DNA from: Mucilaginibacter sp.
GTDB lineage: Bacteria > Bacteroidota > Bacteroidia > Sphingobacteriales > Sphingobacteriaceae
DNA length: 64,000 bases
Assembly: GCF_028288205.1 (NCBI RefSeq)
Contig: NZ_JAQBOD010000011.1
Coordinates: forward strand, 62,001 to 126,000
Direction of reading: 5' to 3'
Shown here: positions 10,087 to 18,305 of the stretch, one piece after another
How the letters are laid out: each line of letters begins with the position of its first letter
How positions within the stretch are numbered: position 1 is the stretch's first letter
Translations under genes and position numbers: made by a program
The notes under the pieces: generated by a model
Database searches by the model: none
Seen by the model: only the letters and a program-made list of their open reading frames with translations
What the model was told of the DNA's origin: nothing

Positions 10087-10248
10087 AGTTAATGGTTTTA
10101 TTCAAATATAATAATTTCAAGCCGGAAAAAATTAAGGGAAGAGCGCATGCGATTTCCTTCGGGGCGGCTCTTGGCCTGTCTGCACCGTGGGAATAAACTT
10201 AAATTTACGGGGGAGGAGTGGAAGTTTTGGTGACAATAGTTTGTCAGT

Positions 10249-10356
10249 ACCGCATGAGTCCTAATAAGGCGACATTACCGCCAATGCACGGCGGCGATTA
10301 CTCACCCCGACTACGCTACGCTGGTCGGCTCTCTTTCCGCGAAGCGAAGAGAGGGC
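10249..10356. repeat. palindromic intergenic repeat (CCCCGACTACGCTACGCTGGTCGGCTCTC... type)
   Basis: CTCTCTT (10329-10335) / AAGAGAG (10347-10353) inverted arms plus CCGAC...GTCGG; noncoding. Confidence 0.5.
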
Positions 10357-10368
10357 AAAGAAATTTTA

Positions 10369-11793
10369 ATGCGTCTGCCCTATCGGTATAGCGCAACACC
10401 AAACTTTTCATCTAAAATTCACTATCTTATTAGCATATTGCGAATAAGAATGCCCGGTGCGAAGTTTCCTTTCAGAAAACAGTTGGCTTATACCTGCGGG
10501 ATGATAGGCTGGAGTATGATGACCAATATGATCATCGTAATGCTGCCATATTTTTATCTGCCGCCATCAAATTCGGGATTAATTCCATTCGTGCCTCAGC
10601 TGCTTGTGTTTGGCGTGCTTAACCTGTTATCGGTAATTGCTGCCTCGGGCCGGTTTGTTGATGCTATTTATGATCCGTTGATAGCCTCATTGAGCGATAA
10701 AAGCACTCATCCAAATGGCCGGCGCATTCCCTTTATGAAGTGGGCCATATTGCCCGCCATGTTTTTTTTCTGTTTAACATTTTCGCCATTGGTTAAGGGT
10801 GAAAGCGTTTATAACGCCGTATGGCTCACGGTTAACATGATCTGCTTCTTTATGGGTGCTACTACCTATATTATTCCCTACAACGCCCTGTTGCCCGAGT
10901 TAACAGATACCGCCGCCGAAAAAGTTAAGCTGTCTTCTTTTCAGCAGGTGGGTTTTATTATTGGCATTATGTTATCGGCGCTGGTAAATAACTTTGCAGA
11001 TTTGGTGCAAAAACACTTCACGGTTATTGACCGCGATTCGGCAGTGCAATACACGATCTGGGGACTAAGCATTGTAGCCGGACTATTTATGCTGGTACCG
11101 GTGCTGTATATCAACGAAAAAAAATACTCCAGCGGCAAGCCCTCGCACCTGCCTTTGCTGCCCGCTATCCGCAAAACTTTCGGCAACCGTAATTTTAAAT
11201 ATTACCTGGTTTCTGATTTTTCGTATTACATGGCGCTAAGCATCATATCAAGCGGCTTATTGTATTTTGTTACAGTTTTACTGCACCTGCCCGAATCAGA
11301 CGGTGGTGTTTTTATGGCAACCATGGTGTTGGTATCACTGGTGTTTTACCCATTGATCAATTACCTGTCTAAAAAAATAGGCAAAAAGCCCATCGTAATG
11401 TTTTCTTTTGGGTTGTTGAGCTTAATATTTGTGGCGATATTCTTTTTGGGAAAGTTCCCGGTATCGCCCAATGTGCAGATCTATACCCTGGTATTATGTG
11501 CCGCCTTTCCGCTGGCTTCGCTGGGGATATTGCCCAATGCCATCCTTGCCGAAATTGCCCAGCAGGACGCCATTGAAACCGGCGAGAATCGCGAAGGAAT
11601 GTTCTTTGCCGTAAAATATCTGTTTGTAAAATGCGGGCAAACATTAGGGATAGCCCTGTTTGCTTTTTTAACAGTTTACGGTAAGGACCCGGGCAATGAT
11701 TACGGACTGCGCTTAAACGGCATTTGCGGCTGTGTGCTGTGCCTGGTGGCTTTAATTGTATTTAGCCGCTTTAAAGAGGTAAGAACACGTTGA
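10369..11793 (+). CDS. MFS transporter, glycoside-pentoside-hexuronide (GPH) type
   Basis: Multi-TM 474 aa; YDPLIASLSDKSTHPNGRRIPFMKWAILPA GPH-type loop. Actual start may be 10450 (MPGAKFPFRKQLAY). Confidence 0.82.
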   Translation: MRLPYRYSATPNFSSKIHYLISILRIRMPGAKFPFRKQLAYTCGMIGWSMMTNMIIVMLPYFYLPPSNSGLIPFVPQLLVFGVLNLLSVIAASGRFVDAIYDPLIASLSDKSTHPNGRRIPFMKWAILPAMFFFCLTFSPLVKGESVYNAVWLTVNMICFFMGATTYIIPYNALLPELTDTAAEKVKLSSFQQVGFIIGIMLSALVNNFADLVQKHFTVIDRDSAVQYTIWGLSIVAGLFMLVPVLYINEKKYSSGKPSHLPLLPAIRKTFGNRNFKYYLVSDFSYYMALSIISSGLLYFVTVLLHLPESDGGVFMATMVLVSLVFYPLINYLSKKIGKKPIVMFSFGLLSLIFVAIFFLGKFPVSPNVQIYTLVLCAAFPLASLGILPNAILAEIAQQDAIETGENREGMFFAVKYLFVKCGQTLGIALFAFLTVYGKDPGNDYGLRLNGICGCVLCLVALIVFSRFKEVRTR

Positions 11794-11795
11794 GC

Positions 11796-12902
11796 CTATT
11801 TAGTAATCGCTTTTAAAAAGCCATCAACTGCATAGGTTGATAGTTGCCCACTCGGGCCATTTAAATTATAATCAAACCCGTGCGTTGCCCAGGGCAGTTT
11901 GAGCCAATAATGTTTAATGCCATTTTGCTGAAGCTTTTCATTTAATCGCCGGCTATGTTCATAGGCTACTAAAACATCATTATATCCGTGAATAATTAGC
12001 GTCGGGACAGATAGCCGGTTTACAAATTCTATAGGCGAGCTTGCCACATAATTGTGCGGAACCTGTTTATACGTACCCCCTAAATAACTTTCCATTACAC
12101 CTCTTGAATCCATAACCAACGGACTGGCCGGAGCAGAATATCCCCAAACCATATCCGCAGGGCCATAAAAATCTATTACACCCTTTATGCCTTTATTGTG
12201 CAGCATATAAGCGGCCAACAAAGCTATTTGCGCACCTGCCGACCGGCCCAGCAATACAAAATTATTGGTGTCTATTTTAAGTTCGGCTGCATGCTCATGC
12301 AGGTACTTTAATGCGGCTTCCGTATCATTTACAGCCGCCGGATTATGATATTTGGGCGCCATGCGGTAATTTATGGCCGCAACATTATATCCCAATTTTG
12401 CAAGATGGCTGTTAAGTCCGGGCAATTGTTTACTATCGCCGGTACTCCAGGAGCCGCCATGTATTACAATAACGCATGGCCGTTTTCCGGGGATTTGAGA
12501 GGGATAAAAATCGAGGGTTAAAGTGGTATCCCGATACGTAACATAAGTTGCGGTGTTATAAGGCACATCCTTATTACCTGCAAATAGTTTACCAAGGCTA
12601 AAAGGTTGGGCGTTATTATTATCCTTGCCAAAGGCTGCCGCCAAACCCGGCTTTAAACTGCTTGAAATAATATACGCGCTTACAATTGGTGAAAAAAACA
12701 ACAGCACGGCCATAACACCAATAAGCATTCCGGCTAATTGAACCCATATACCCCATACGGTTAACAAAGTGGTAATACCTGCAAAAATCAGCGGAAACTC
12801 AGTTACTAAAACGGCCAACAGCCATAGGTGGTAGGTAGGCGCTTTAAAAATGGCTAATAATGAAATTAAGAAGTATAGGCTAATGGGGATTAATCGGATC
12901 AT
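11796..12902 (-). CDS. alpha/beta hydrolase (esterase/lipase-like) with N-terminal TM helices
   Basis: VIVIHGGSWSTGDSKQ; LLGRSAGAQIALLAA; IIHGYNDVLVAYEHS. Confidence 0.85.
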   Translation of the reverse strand: MIRLIPISLYFLISLLAIFKAPTYHLWLLAVLVTEFPLIFAGITTLLTVWGIWVQLAGMLIGVMAVLLFFSPIVSAYIISSSLKPGLAAAFGKDNNNAQPFSLGKLFAGNKDVPYNTATYVTYRDTTLTLDFYPSQIPGKRPCVIVIHGGSWSTGDSKQLPGLNSHLAKLGYNVAAINYRMAPKYHNPAAVNDTEAALKYLHEHAAELKIDTNNFVLLGRSAGAQIALLAAYMLHNKGIKGVIDFYGPADMVWGYSAPASPLVMDSRGVMESYLGGTYKQVPHNYVASSPIEFVNRLSVPTLIIHGYNDVLVAYEHSRRLNEKLQQNGIKHYWLKLPWATHGFDYNLNGPSGQLSTYAVDGFLKAITK

Positions 12903-12910
12903 GTTGCTAT

Positions 12911-13522
12911 CTAATCGTTAATCAACTCAACTTCAGCCACCGGGCTAAACAGGTAAATACGTTTGGTTTTTAACTCTACGCATTTATACCGCTTGCGCAG
13001 CTTCTCTTCCTTGCGGAAAATTCGGCCGTCCTTTAATTTAAATACAGCGTGCAGTGGCAGCTTCTCCACTGTATGTATATCTTCCTTGGGCGCATCATAT
13101 TTGCGGAGAGAGCGATACAGGGTCAGATCAGAACAACTGGATGCCGCGGGGTTATTCAGGTAACTAACTATGGCATGCTTAACATCCGCAGGGAAAACCT
13201 CTTTTTCAAAAAAAGGCTGCATCATTTTTTTGAAGTTGTTTTTCCACTCGGTGCCGTGGGGTTTTGCTTTTTGCTTATGCTCGTTCCAGGTGTGCAGGTG
13301 CGCGAACTCATGTACGGTGGTCACCAAAAAAGCGTAGGGGTTAAGGTCGTAATTTACAGAGATGCGGTGCCCCTTGCCCAGGTGCGGCGCACGGTAATCG
13401 CCAAACTTGCTGCCGCGATTGCGTGAAATTTTAAACTCGCACTTAAAATAATCTATCCAGCGGCCAATCAATGGTGCCGCGTCAGGCGGAAGATATTTTT
13501 CTAAAACTTTTACTTTATCCAA
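12911..13522 (-). CDS. SprT-like zinc metallopeptidase domain protein
   Basis: TTVHEFAHLHTWNEH (HExxH) and HGTEWKNNFKKMM. Confidence 0.82.
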   Translation of the reverse strand: MDKVKVLEKYLPPDAAPLIGRWIDYFKCEFKISRNRGSKFGDYRAPHLGKGHRISVNYDLNPYAFLVTTVHEFAHLHTWNEHKQKAKPHGTEWKNNFKKMMQPFFEKEVFPADVKHAIVSYLNNPAASSCSDLTLYRSLRKYDAPKEDIHTVEKLPLHAVFKLKDGRIFRKEEKLRKRYKCVELKTKRIYLFSPVAEVELIND

Positions 13523-13548
13523 TTCTTACCTCTGTTCAAAGATAGTTT

Positions 13549-13877
13549 TTTTAAGGTGAAAGGTAAAAGCTGAAAGGCGAAAGGTTTTGATGCTGTTTTT
13601 TGAAGATGGTTGCTATTACAATTTTGTTTCATCTTGTTTCATGCTGTTGAGATTAACCGATTCATAATAATTTGATTACCCAGTAAATTATATAGCAATT
13701 ACCTATAAAAAAGCAGACGAATAAAGTTGTTACATTTTGTTACATCACTTTTTCGTAATTTGTTTATTTTCAGTTGGTTAAGCCAAAATCTTGTTTCATT
13801 TTGTTTCACTCTCGCGTGAAACAAAGCACTTAGCAAACAGAAAGGCAAAACCTTACCTTTCGCCTTTTACCTTAAAA
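13549..13877. repeat. element flanked by imperfect inverted AAGGTRAAAGG-type repeats, enclosing copy 1 of the TTGTTTCA element
   Basis: Left TTTTAAGGTGAAAGG...GAAAGGTTTTG (13549-13589); right arm (13846-13877) reverse-complements to TTTTAAGGTAAAAGGCGAAAGGTAAGGTTTTG. Confidence 0.5.
13621..13826. repeat. dispersed TTGTTTCA/TTGTTACA phased-repeat element, copy 1
   Basis: TTTGTTTCATCTTGTTTCAT; GACGAATAAAGTTGTTACATTTTGTTACATCACTTTTT; CTTGTTTCATTTTGTTTCACTCTCGCGTGAAACAA; shared with 22991-23215. Confidence 0.75.
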
Positions 13878-15978
13878 GATGATACGCCACAAAACTCGCC
13901 ACATAAGCCAATACCGTCATATAAGCAAACTGTATGGCGGGCCAGCGCCAGCTTTTGGTTTCGCGGTATACTACAGCCACGGTACTGGCGCATTGCATGG
14001 CAAAGGCATAAAACATCATTAGCGAAAATGCTACCGCAAAGGTAAATACCGGCTGCCCGGTTTGGGTATTTTTAGCCTGATGCATTTTCTGCTGTACCGA
14101 TTGTATATTGTCGGCATTGCCGTTTACGCTGTAAATGGTGGCCATGGTACCTACAAATACCTCGCGTGCTGCAAAGGAGGTAATAAGGGCGATGCCTATC
14201 TTCCAATCGAAACCTAACGGACGGATAACCGGTTCAATAACGTGACCTAATACACCGGCATAGGAGCTTTCCAGCTTTTCGGAAGCGATATCTTTTTGCA
14301 GCTGATCTGCATTTACTGTTTTGTATCGCGGTTGTTGATATTTCTGATCTATCCTTTCAAAACGATTGCCCGGCCCGTAGGATGCCATTACCCATAATAC
14401 GATGGATACGGCTATAATAACGCTACCAGCATTCAAAACAAACGATTTACAGCGCTCATACATGGAGTAAGCTACATTGTTCCACCGCGGCATGCGGTAA
14501 ACGGGCAGCTCCATTATAAAGTAGCCCCGCTCGCGGCTCTTTAAAATAAACTTAAACACCCAGGCAACCACCACTGCTGATACCAGGCTGAATACATACA
14601 TGCCGGTTAAAGCTAATCCCTGTAAATTAAACAACCACCAAACATTGCGGTTAGGCACCACCAATGCGATAAGTAACGTATAAACCGGCAGCCTTGCAGA
14701 GCAGGTTACCAATGGCGTAACCATAATGGTTATCATGCGGTCCTTCCAGTTTTCAATAGTACGGGTACTCATGATAGATGGTACCGCGCAGGCAAAGCCA
14801 CCTATCAATGGTACAACAGATTTGCCGTTTAAGCCAACCTTACGCATCAGCTTATCCATCATGAAAGTAACCCGCGACATATAGCCGGTATCTTCCAGTA
14901 TAGATATAAAGGCAAACAGTATAGCTATCTGCGGTATAAACACCATTACGCCGCTTAAGCCGGCAATTATGCCATCAACCAATAAGCTGGTTAGCGGGCC
15001 GCTTGGCAGTATATGGTGCAGTGTGTTTTGCACCCATACAAACGCGTCGGCTATTAATTCCATCGGGTAGGCCGCCCACGAAAATATAGCCTGGAACATA
15101 AACATCAGTATGGCAAAAAATAATATAAAGCCAAATACTTTATGGGTAAGTACCTTATCTATTTTGTTGCTTGTTGTTTCGTCGCCGGCGGTATCGGGCT
15201 TTTTAACCGTATCATATAACAGGTCGTTAATAAAATTATAGCGGGCAATGGTTTCTGTCCCCTGTGCTTTTTGCGAGTGGAACGAATGTTCCTTTTCCAG
15301 TTCCTCAATACGGTCTGATTGTTCAACCGATAGGAATTTTAAGGTTTCGTGCTGGTGTGCAAGCTGTAAGGCAAAGTAAGGATTATCAAGATTCAGTTCG
15401 TTACTTATACTTTCGATTAATTGCGGGGCTATTGATCTTACATCTATGCTGTCTTCTTGCAGTGCTATTTTATTAGCGTAAGATACAGCTGTTTTAAGCT
15501 GCTCAATGCCCTCTATTTTCCTTGCCGATATGGGTACCACGGGTACGCCAAGGGTTTTTGAAAACAGGGCAACATCAATGATCGTTCCTGCTTTTTTGGC
15601 AAGGTCCATCATGTTCAGCGCTATGATAACCGGTATTTTCAAATCGGCAACCTGGCTGTATAGCAGTAAATTTCTTTTAAGGTTTGATGCGTCAAGAATG
15701 ACGATAACCAGATCCGGACTTAGCGGGTTTGCCCTGTCAGCCAATACAGAGAATACGATGGATTCGTCCTGGCTTTTTGGATAAAGGCTATAGGTGCCGG
15801 GCAGGTCAACAATTTCGGCTACGCGGCCATCCGGCAGTTTGCTGTAACCAACTTTTTTATCAACAGTAACCCCCGGAAAATTTCCTATTTTTTGATTTAA
15901 ACCGGTTAGTACATTAAAGAGAGTTGATTTACCGGTGTTTGGATTTCCTACAAGTGCAACTCTTATATCGGCTTTCAA
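13867..15978 (-). CDS. feoB: ferrous iron transporter B
   Basis: GNPNTGKSTLFNVLTG G1, DLPGTYSL G3, NMMD G4; FeoB gate region; 703 aa. Confidence 0.95.
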   Translation of the reverse strand: MKADIRVALVGNPNTGKSTLFNVLTGLNQKIGNFPGVTVDKKVGYSKLPDGRVAEIVDLPGTYSLYPKSQDESIVFSVLADRANPLSPDLVIVILDASNLKRNLLLYSQVADLKIPVIIALNMMDLAKKAGTIIDVALFSKTLGVPVVPISARKIEGIEQLKTAVSYANKIALQEDSIDVRSIAPQLIESISNELNLDNPYFALQLAHQHETLKFLSVEQSDRIEELEKEHSFHSQKAQGTETIARYNFINDLLYDTVKKPDTAGDETTSNKIDKVLTHKVFGFILFFAILMFMFQAIFSWAAYPMELIADAFVWVQNTLHHILPSGPLTSLLVDGIIAGLSGVMVFIPQIAILFAFISILEDTGYMSRVTFMMDKLMRKVGLNGKSVVPLIGGFACAVPSIMSTRTIENWKDRMITIMVTPLVTCSARLPVYTLLIALVVPNRNVWWLFNLQGLALTGMYVFSLVSAVVVAWVFKFILKSRERGYFIMELPVYRMPRWNNVAYSMYERCKSFVLNAGSVIIAVSIVLWVMASYGPGNRFERIDQKYQQPRYKTVNADQLQKDIASEKLESSYAGVLGHVIEPVIRPLGFDWKIGIALITSFAAREVFVGTMATIYSVNGNADNIQSVQQKMHQAKNTQTGQPVFTFAVAFSLMMFYAFAMQCASTVAVVYRETKSWRWPAIQFAYMTVLAYVASFVAYHLLR

Positions 15979-15991
15979 CTTAATTAAAAAA

Positions 15992-16207
15992 CTAATGTAA
16001 AATTATTGTTGAGGCTTCGCGTTTACGCAAGCTCAACTGGTATCCGGATACATTAATGGCAATTGGGTCGCCCATGGGGGCAATGCGGTCAACCCTTATC
16101 TCTTCGCCGGGTAAGCATCCCATTTCCATTAATTTAATTGACATTTCAAGATCAGTAAACTCTTTTACAATACCTTTTTCTCCTACTTCAAGTTGTGAAA
16201 GCCTCAT
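15992..16207 (-). CDS. feoA: ferrous iron transport protein A
   Basis: MRLSQLEVGEKGIVKEF...MEMGCLPGEEI...PIAINVSGYQLSLRKREA; immediately upstream of feoB. Confidence 0.92.
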   Translation of the reverse strand: MRLSQLEVGEKGIVKEFTDLEMSIKLMEMGCLPGEEIRVDRIAPMGDPIAINVSGYQLSLRKREASTIILH

Positions 16208-16225
16208 ATTTATACGTTAACTGAA

Positions 16226-16257
16226 CAAATGTATTGCTTATTTAAATTAAATCCAAA
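16226..16257 (-). promoter_or_regulatory. Bacteroidota-type promoter for feoAB
   Basis: Minus strand TTTG-N20-TACATTTG, exact match to TTTG-N19/20-TAnnTTTG, about 20 nt upstream of the feoA ATG. Confidence 0.65.
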
Positions 16258-16406
16258 TAAGAACCGGCAATTTTTACACTATAAAAACCTACCGTCATAA
16301 TTTTATCATTATTATTAAAAATTTATAGGTGCAGACAACTAAAACGGCATAAATTACGTTAATGTATGTGTAGGCGCAAGCTTACAATGTGATAAGGTTT
16401 AGGTTG

Positions 16407-16440
16407 AAAGCCCCCAAGCAGCGAGTGTACGGGGGCTTTT
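16407..16440 (+). terminator. intrinsic-terminator-like hairpin upstream of the 16470 gene
   Basis: AAAGCCCCC-15 nt-GGGGGCTTT followed by TATTTTGTTG. Confidence 0.6.
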
Positions 16441-16469
16441 ATTTTGTTGTAATGTTTACATTTACAGGC

Positions 16470-16922
16470 ATGAGCCATTTAAAAGAAAAGCTATACCAGC
16501 AATGTTTGGATTATGTGCAACAACGCATGCAAGCCGCCGAACAGGGAATTAAAGAGGCGCAAAAAGCGGCAAGCGATGATACCAAAAGCAGCGCCGGCGA
16601 TAAATACGAAACCGGCAGAGAAATGATGCAACAGGAAACCAACCGTAATATGGCCCAGTTAAATGAAGCTAACAAATTAAAGGTAGCGCTTAACCTGGTT
16701 AATACCACTGCAGAATTTAAACAGGTAGAAACCGGCAGCGTGGTAATTACCGATAATGGCAATTTTTATTTAGCCATAAGTGCAGGTACGCTTAATGTTG
16801 ATGGCGAACAATATTTTGCAATATCGCCGGCATCGCCTATTGCATTAAAAATGAAAGGGCTTAAGGTTGGGGATGAGTTTAGTTTGAATGGGAAGACATA
16901 TACACTAATTGACACGAATTAA
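16470..16922 (+). CDS. GreA/GreB-like protein (N-terminal coiled coil plus C-terminal domain)
   Basis: MSHLKEKLYQQCLDYVQQRMQAAEQGIKEAQKAASDDTKSSAGDKYETGREMMQQETNRNMAQL...; internal ATG 16470 better than 16389, which runs through the hairpin. Confidence 0.65.
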   Translation: MSHLKEKLYQQCLDYVQQRMQAAEQGIKEAQKAASDDTKSSAGDKYETGREMMQQETNRNMAQLNEANKLKVALNLVNTTAEFKQVETGSVVITDNGNFYLAISAGTLNVDGEQYFAISPASPIALKMKGLKVGDEFSLNGKTYTLIDTN

Positions 16923-16974
16923 GACGAATTGCACGAATTTAGTTAGTGCTAATTTGAGGCAATTCGTCTTAATT
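16917..16974. terminator. bidirectional terminator-like inverted repeat shared by convergent genes
   Basis: AATTAAGACGAATTGC (16917-16932) / GCAATTCGTCTTAATT (16959-16974), perfect 16 bp, 26-nt loop. Confidence 0.6.
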
Positions 16975-17982
16975 TAATTTAATTCCCAATCCCGGCTCAT
17001 TACCCAATATATATTTACCCTCCACAAAATCAGGCGTTTTAAACGGGTTGTTGCTAATCAGGAATGGTCCGTCAATATCGGCCCAGTCGCATTGCGGAGC
17101 CAAAGCGGCGGCGGCAAGGGTGGCGCAGCTGGTTTCGCTCATGCAGCCCATCAATACTTTTAATCCCAGCTCTTTTGCTTTTACTATCATCTGGCGCGCC
17201 TCATACATCCCTGCCGATTTCATGAGCTTAACGTTAATGCCATGATATACACCTTTTGCTTTCTCCACATCCGGCAAGCGCTGTACAGCCTCATCGCCAA
17301 TAATAGGTATGGGGCTATTTTCGGTTAGCCACGCGTTGCCATCTATATCTGTTTTTAGCATGGGTTGCTCAATTAGTACCACACCTTGCTCCTGCAGCCA
17401 GTAAATCATGTCAAGGCTTTGTGCCCGGTCTGTCCAACCCTGGTTGGCATCTACATAAATTGGCACATCGGTTACCGAGCGGATAATGTTTATCAGTTCC
17501 TGATCACTATCCCTGCCTAATTTTACTTTTATCACTTTAAAACCTTCGGCTTCTTTTACTTTTTTCAGGAAAACTTCGGGCGTATCCATGCCAATAGTAA
17601 AGCTGGTTACCGGCATTAACGCGTGGTTGCTACCTGCCAGTTGCCAGCAGGGTTTTTTTAATAACTTTCCTTCCAGGTCGTGCAGGGCAATGTCTATGGC
17701 GGCTTTTATAGCCGGGTTGCCTGGCGCAATACTATCCAGGTAATTAATTATCGCCTCAAAATTAAAGGGAAATTTAACCTGATCTATATTTACCTTACGT
17801 AAAAATGTGGCGGCGCTTTCATGGCTCTCGCCCATGTAGGGCACCATTGAAGCCTCGCCATAACCTGTTTGGCCCTCGTGCTCAACCTGTACCAGCATTA
17901 GCGGGGTTGATGTACGCGAAAATTTGGCTATGGTAAACGGGTACTTTAATTCCAGTTCGAAGGGTTGATAAGTCAGTTTCAT
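16969..17982 (-). CDS. dipeptide epimerase (enolase superfamily, L-Ala-D/L-Glu epimerase-like)
   Basis: FKVIKVKLGRDSDQELI (KxK), VPIYVDANQGW, LIEQPM, GDEAVQ, GINVKLMKSAG. Confidence 0.88.
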   Translation of the reverse strand: MKLTYQPFELELKYPFTIAKFSRTSTPLMLVQVEHEGQTGYGEASMVPYMGESHESAATFLRKVNIDQVKFPFNFEAIINYLDSIAPGNPAIKAAIDIALHDLEGKLLKKPCWQLAGSNHALMPVTSFTIGMDTPEVFLKKVKEAEGFKVIKVKLGRDSDQELINIIRSVTDVPIYVDANQGWTDRAQSLDMIYWLQEQGVVLIEQPMLKTDIDGNAWLTENSPIPIIGDEAVQRLPDVEKAKGVYHGINVKLMKSAGMYEARQMIVKAKELGLKVLMGCMSETSCATLAAAALAPQCDWADIDGPFLISNNPFKTPDFVEGKYILGNEPGLGIKLN

Positions 17983-18084
17983 GTTATAAGCTCAAAGCTA
18001 AATTATTCTTTTAAAAATGATGGCTGTTGGTGGGGTAATAATTGTTTCATATAGGCACAAGCACGCCGGGCTCCATCATGTAAA

Positions 18085-18116
18085 CACCCACCTTCATCGC
18101 ACCGTCATTGCGAGGA
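18085..18116. repeat. widely dispersed CGTCATTGCGAGGAACGAAGCAATCTC-type repeat
   Basis: Sequence accgtcattgcgaggaacgaagcaatctct is visible directly. Confidence 0.7.
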
Positions 18117-18226
18117 ACGAAGCAATCTCTTCACATGCAAATCAAATAGGATGATGTTATAAGCACATATACACCACGCTTTTGGCTTACACTGAATATT
18201 GCGCCAGCTTAGTGCATATATTTAAA

Positions 18227-18270
18227 TTTGTATCTCCACAATTCTTTATTAATTTACAGGTCTCTGTAAA
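18227..18270 (+). promoter_or_regulatory. candidate promoter with overlapping dyad operator for the RM gene
   Basis: TTTG (18227-18230)-N19-TAATTTAC (18250-18257); dyad TTTACAG-gtct-CTGTAAA (18253-18270) overlaps the -7 element. Confidence 0.4.
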
Positions 18271-18305
18271 ACATGTACCTAAGTGCTTATCACCTCTAAT
18301 ATATT

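Noticed and set aside
13621-13826. CRISPR-like array from TTGTTTCA repeats
   Set aside because: Repeats are only 8 bp, come in pairs 10 bp apart, and there are no uniform spacers or cas genes.
13791-14045. 84-aa ORF starting in the phased repeat and running antisense into feoB
   Set aside because: Overlaps the strongly supported 3' end of feoB and starts within a repeat.
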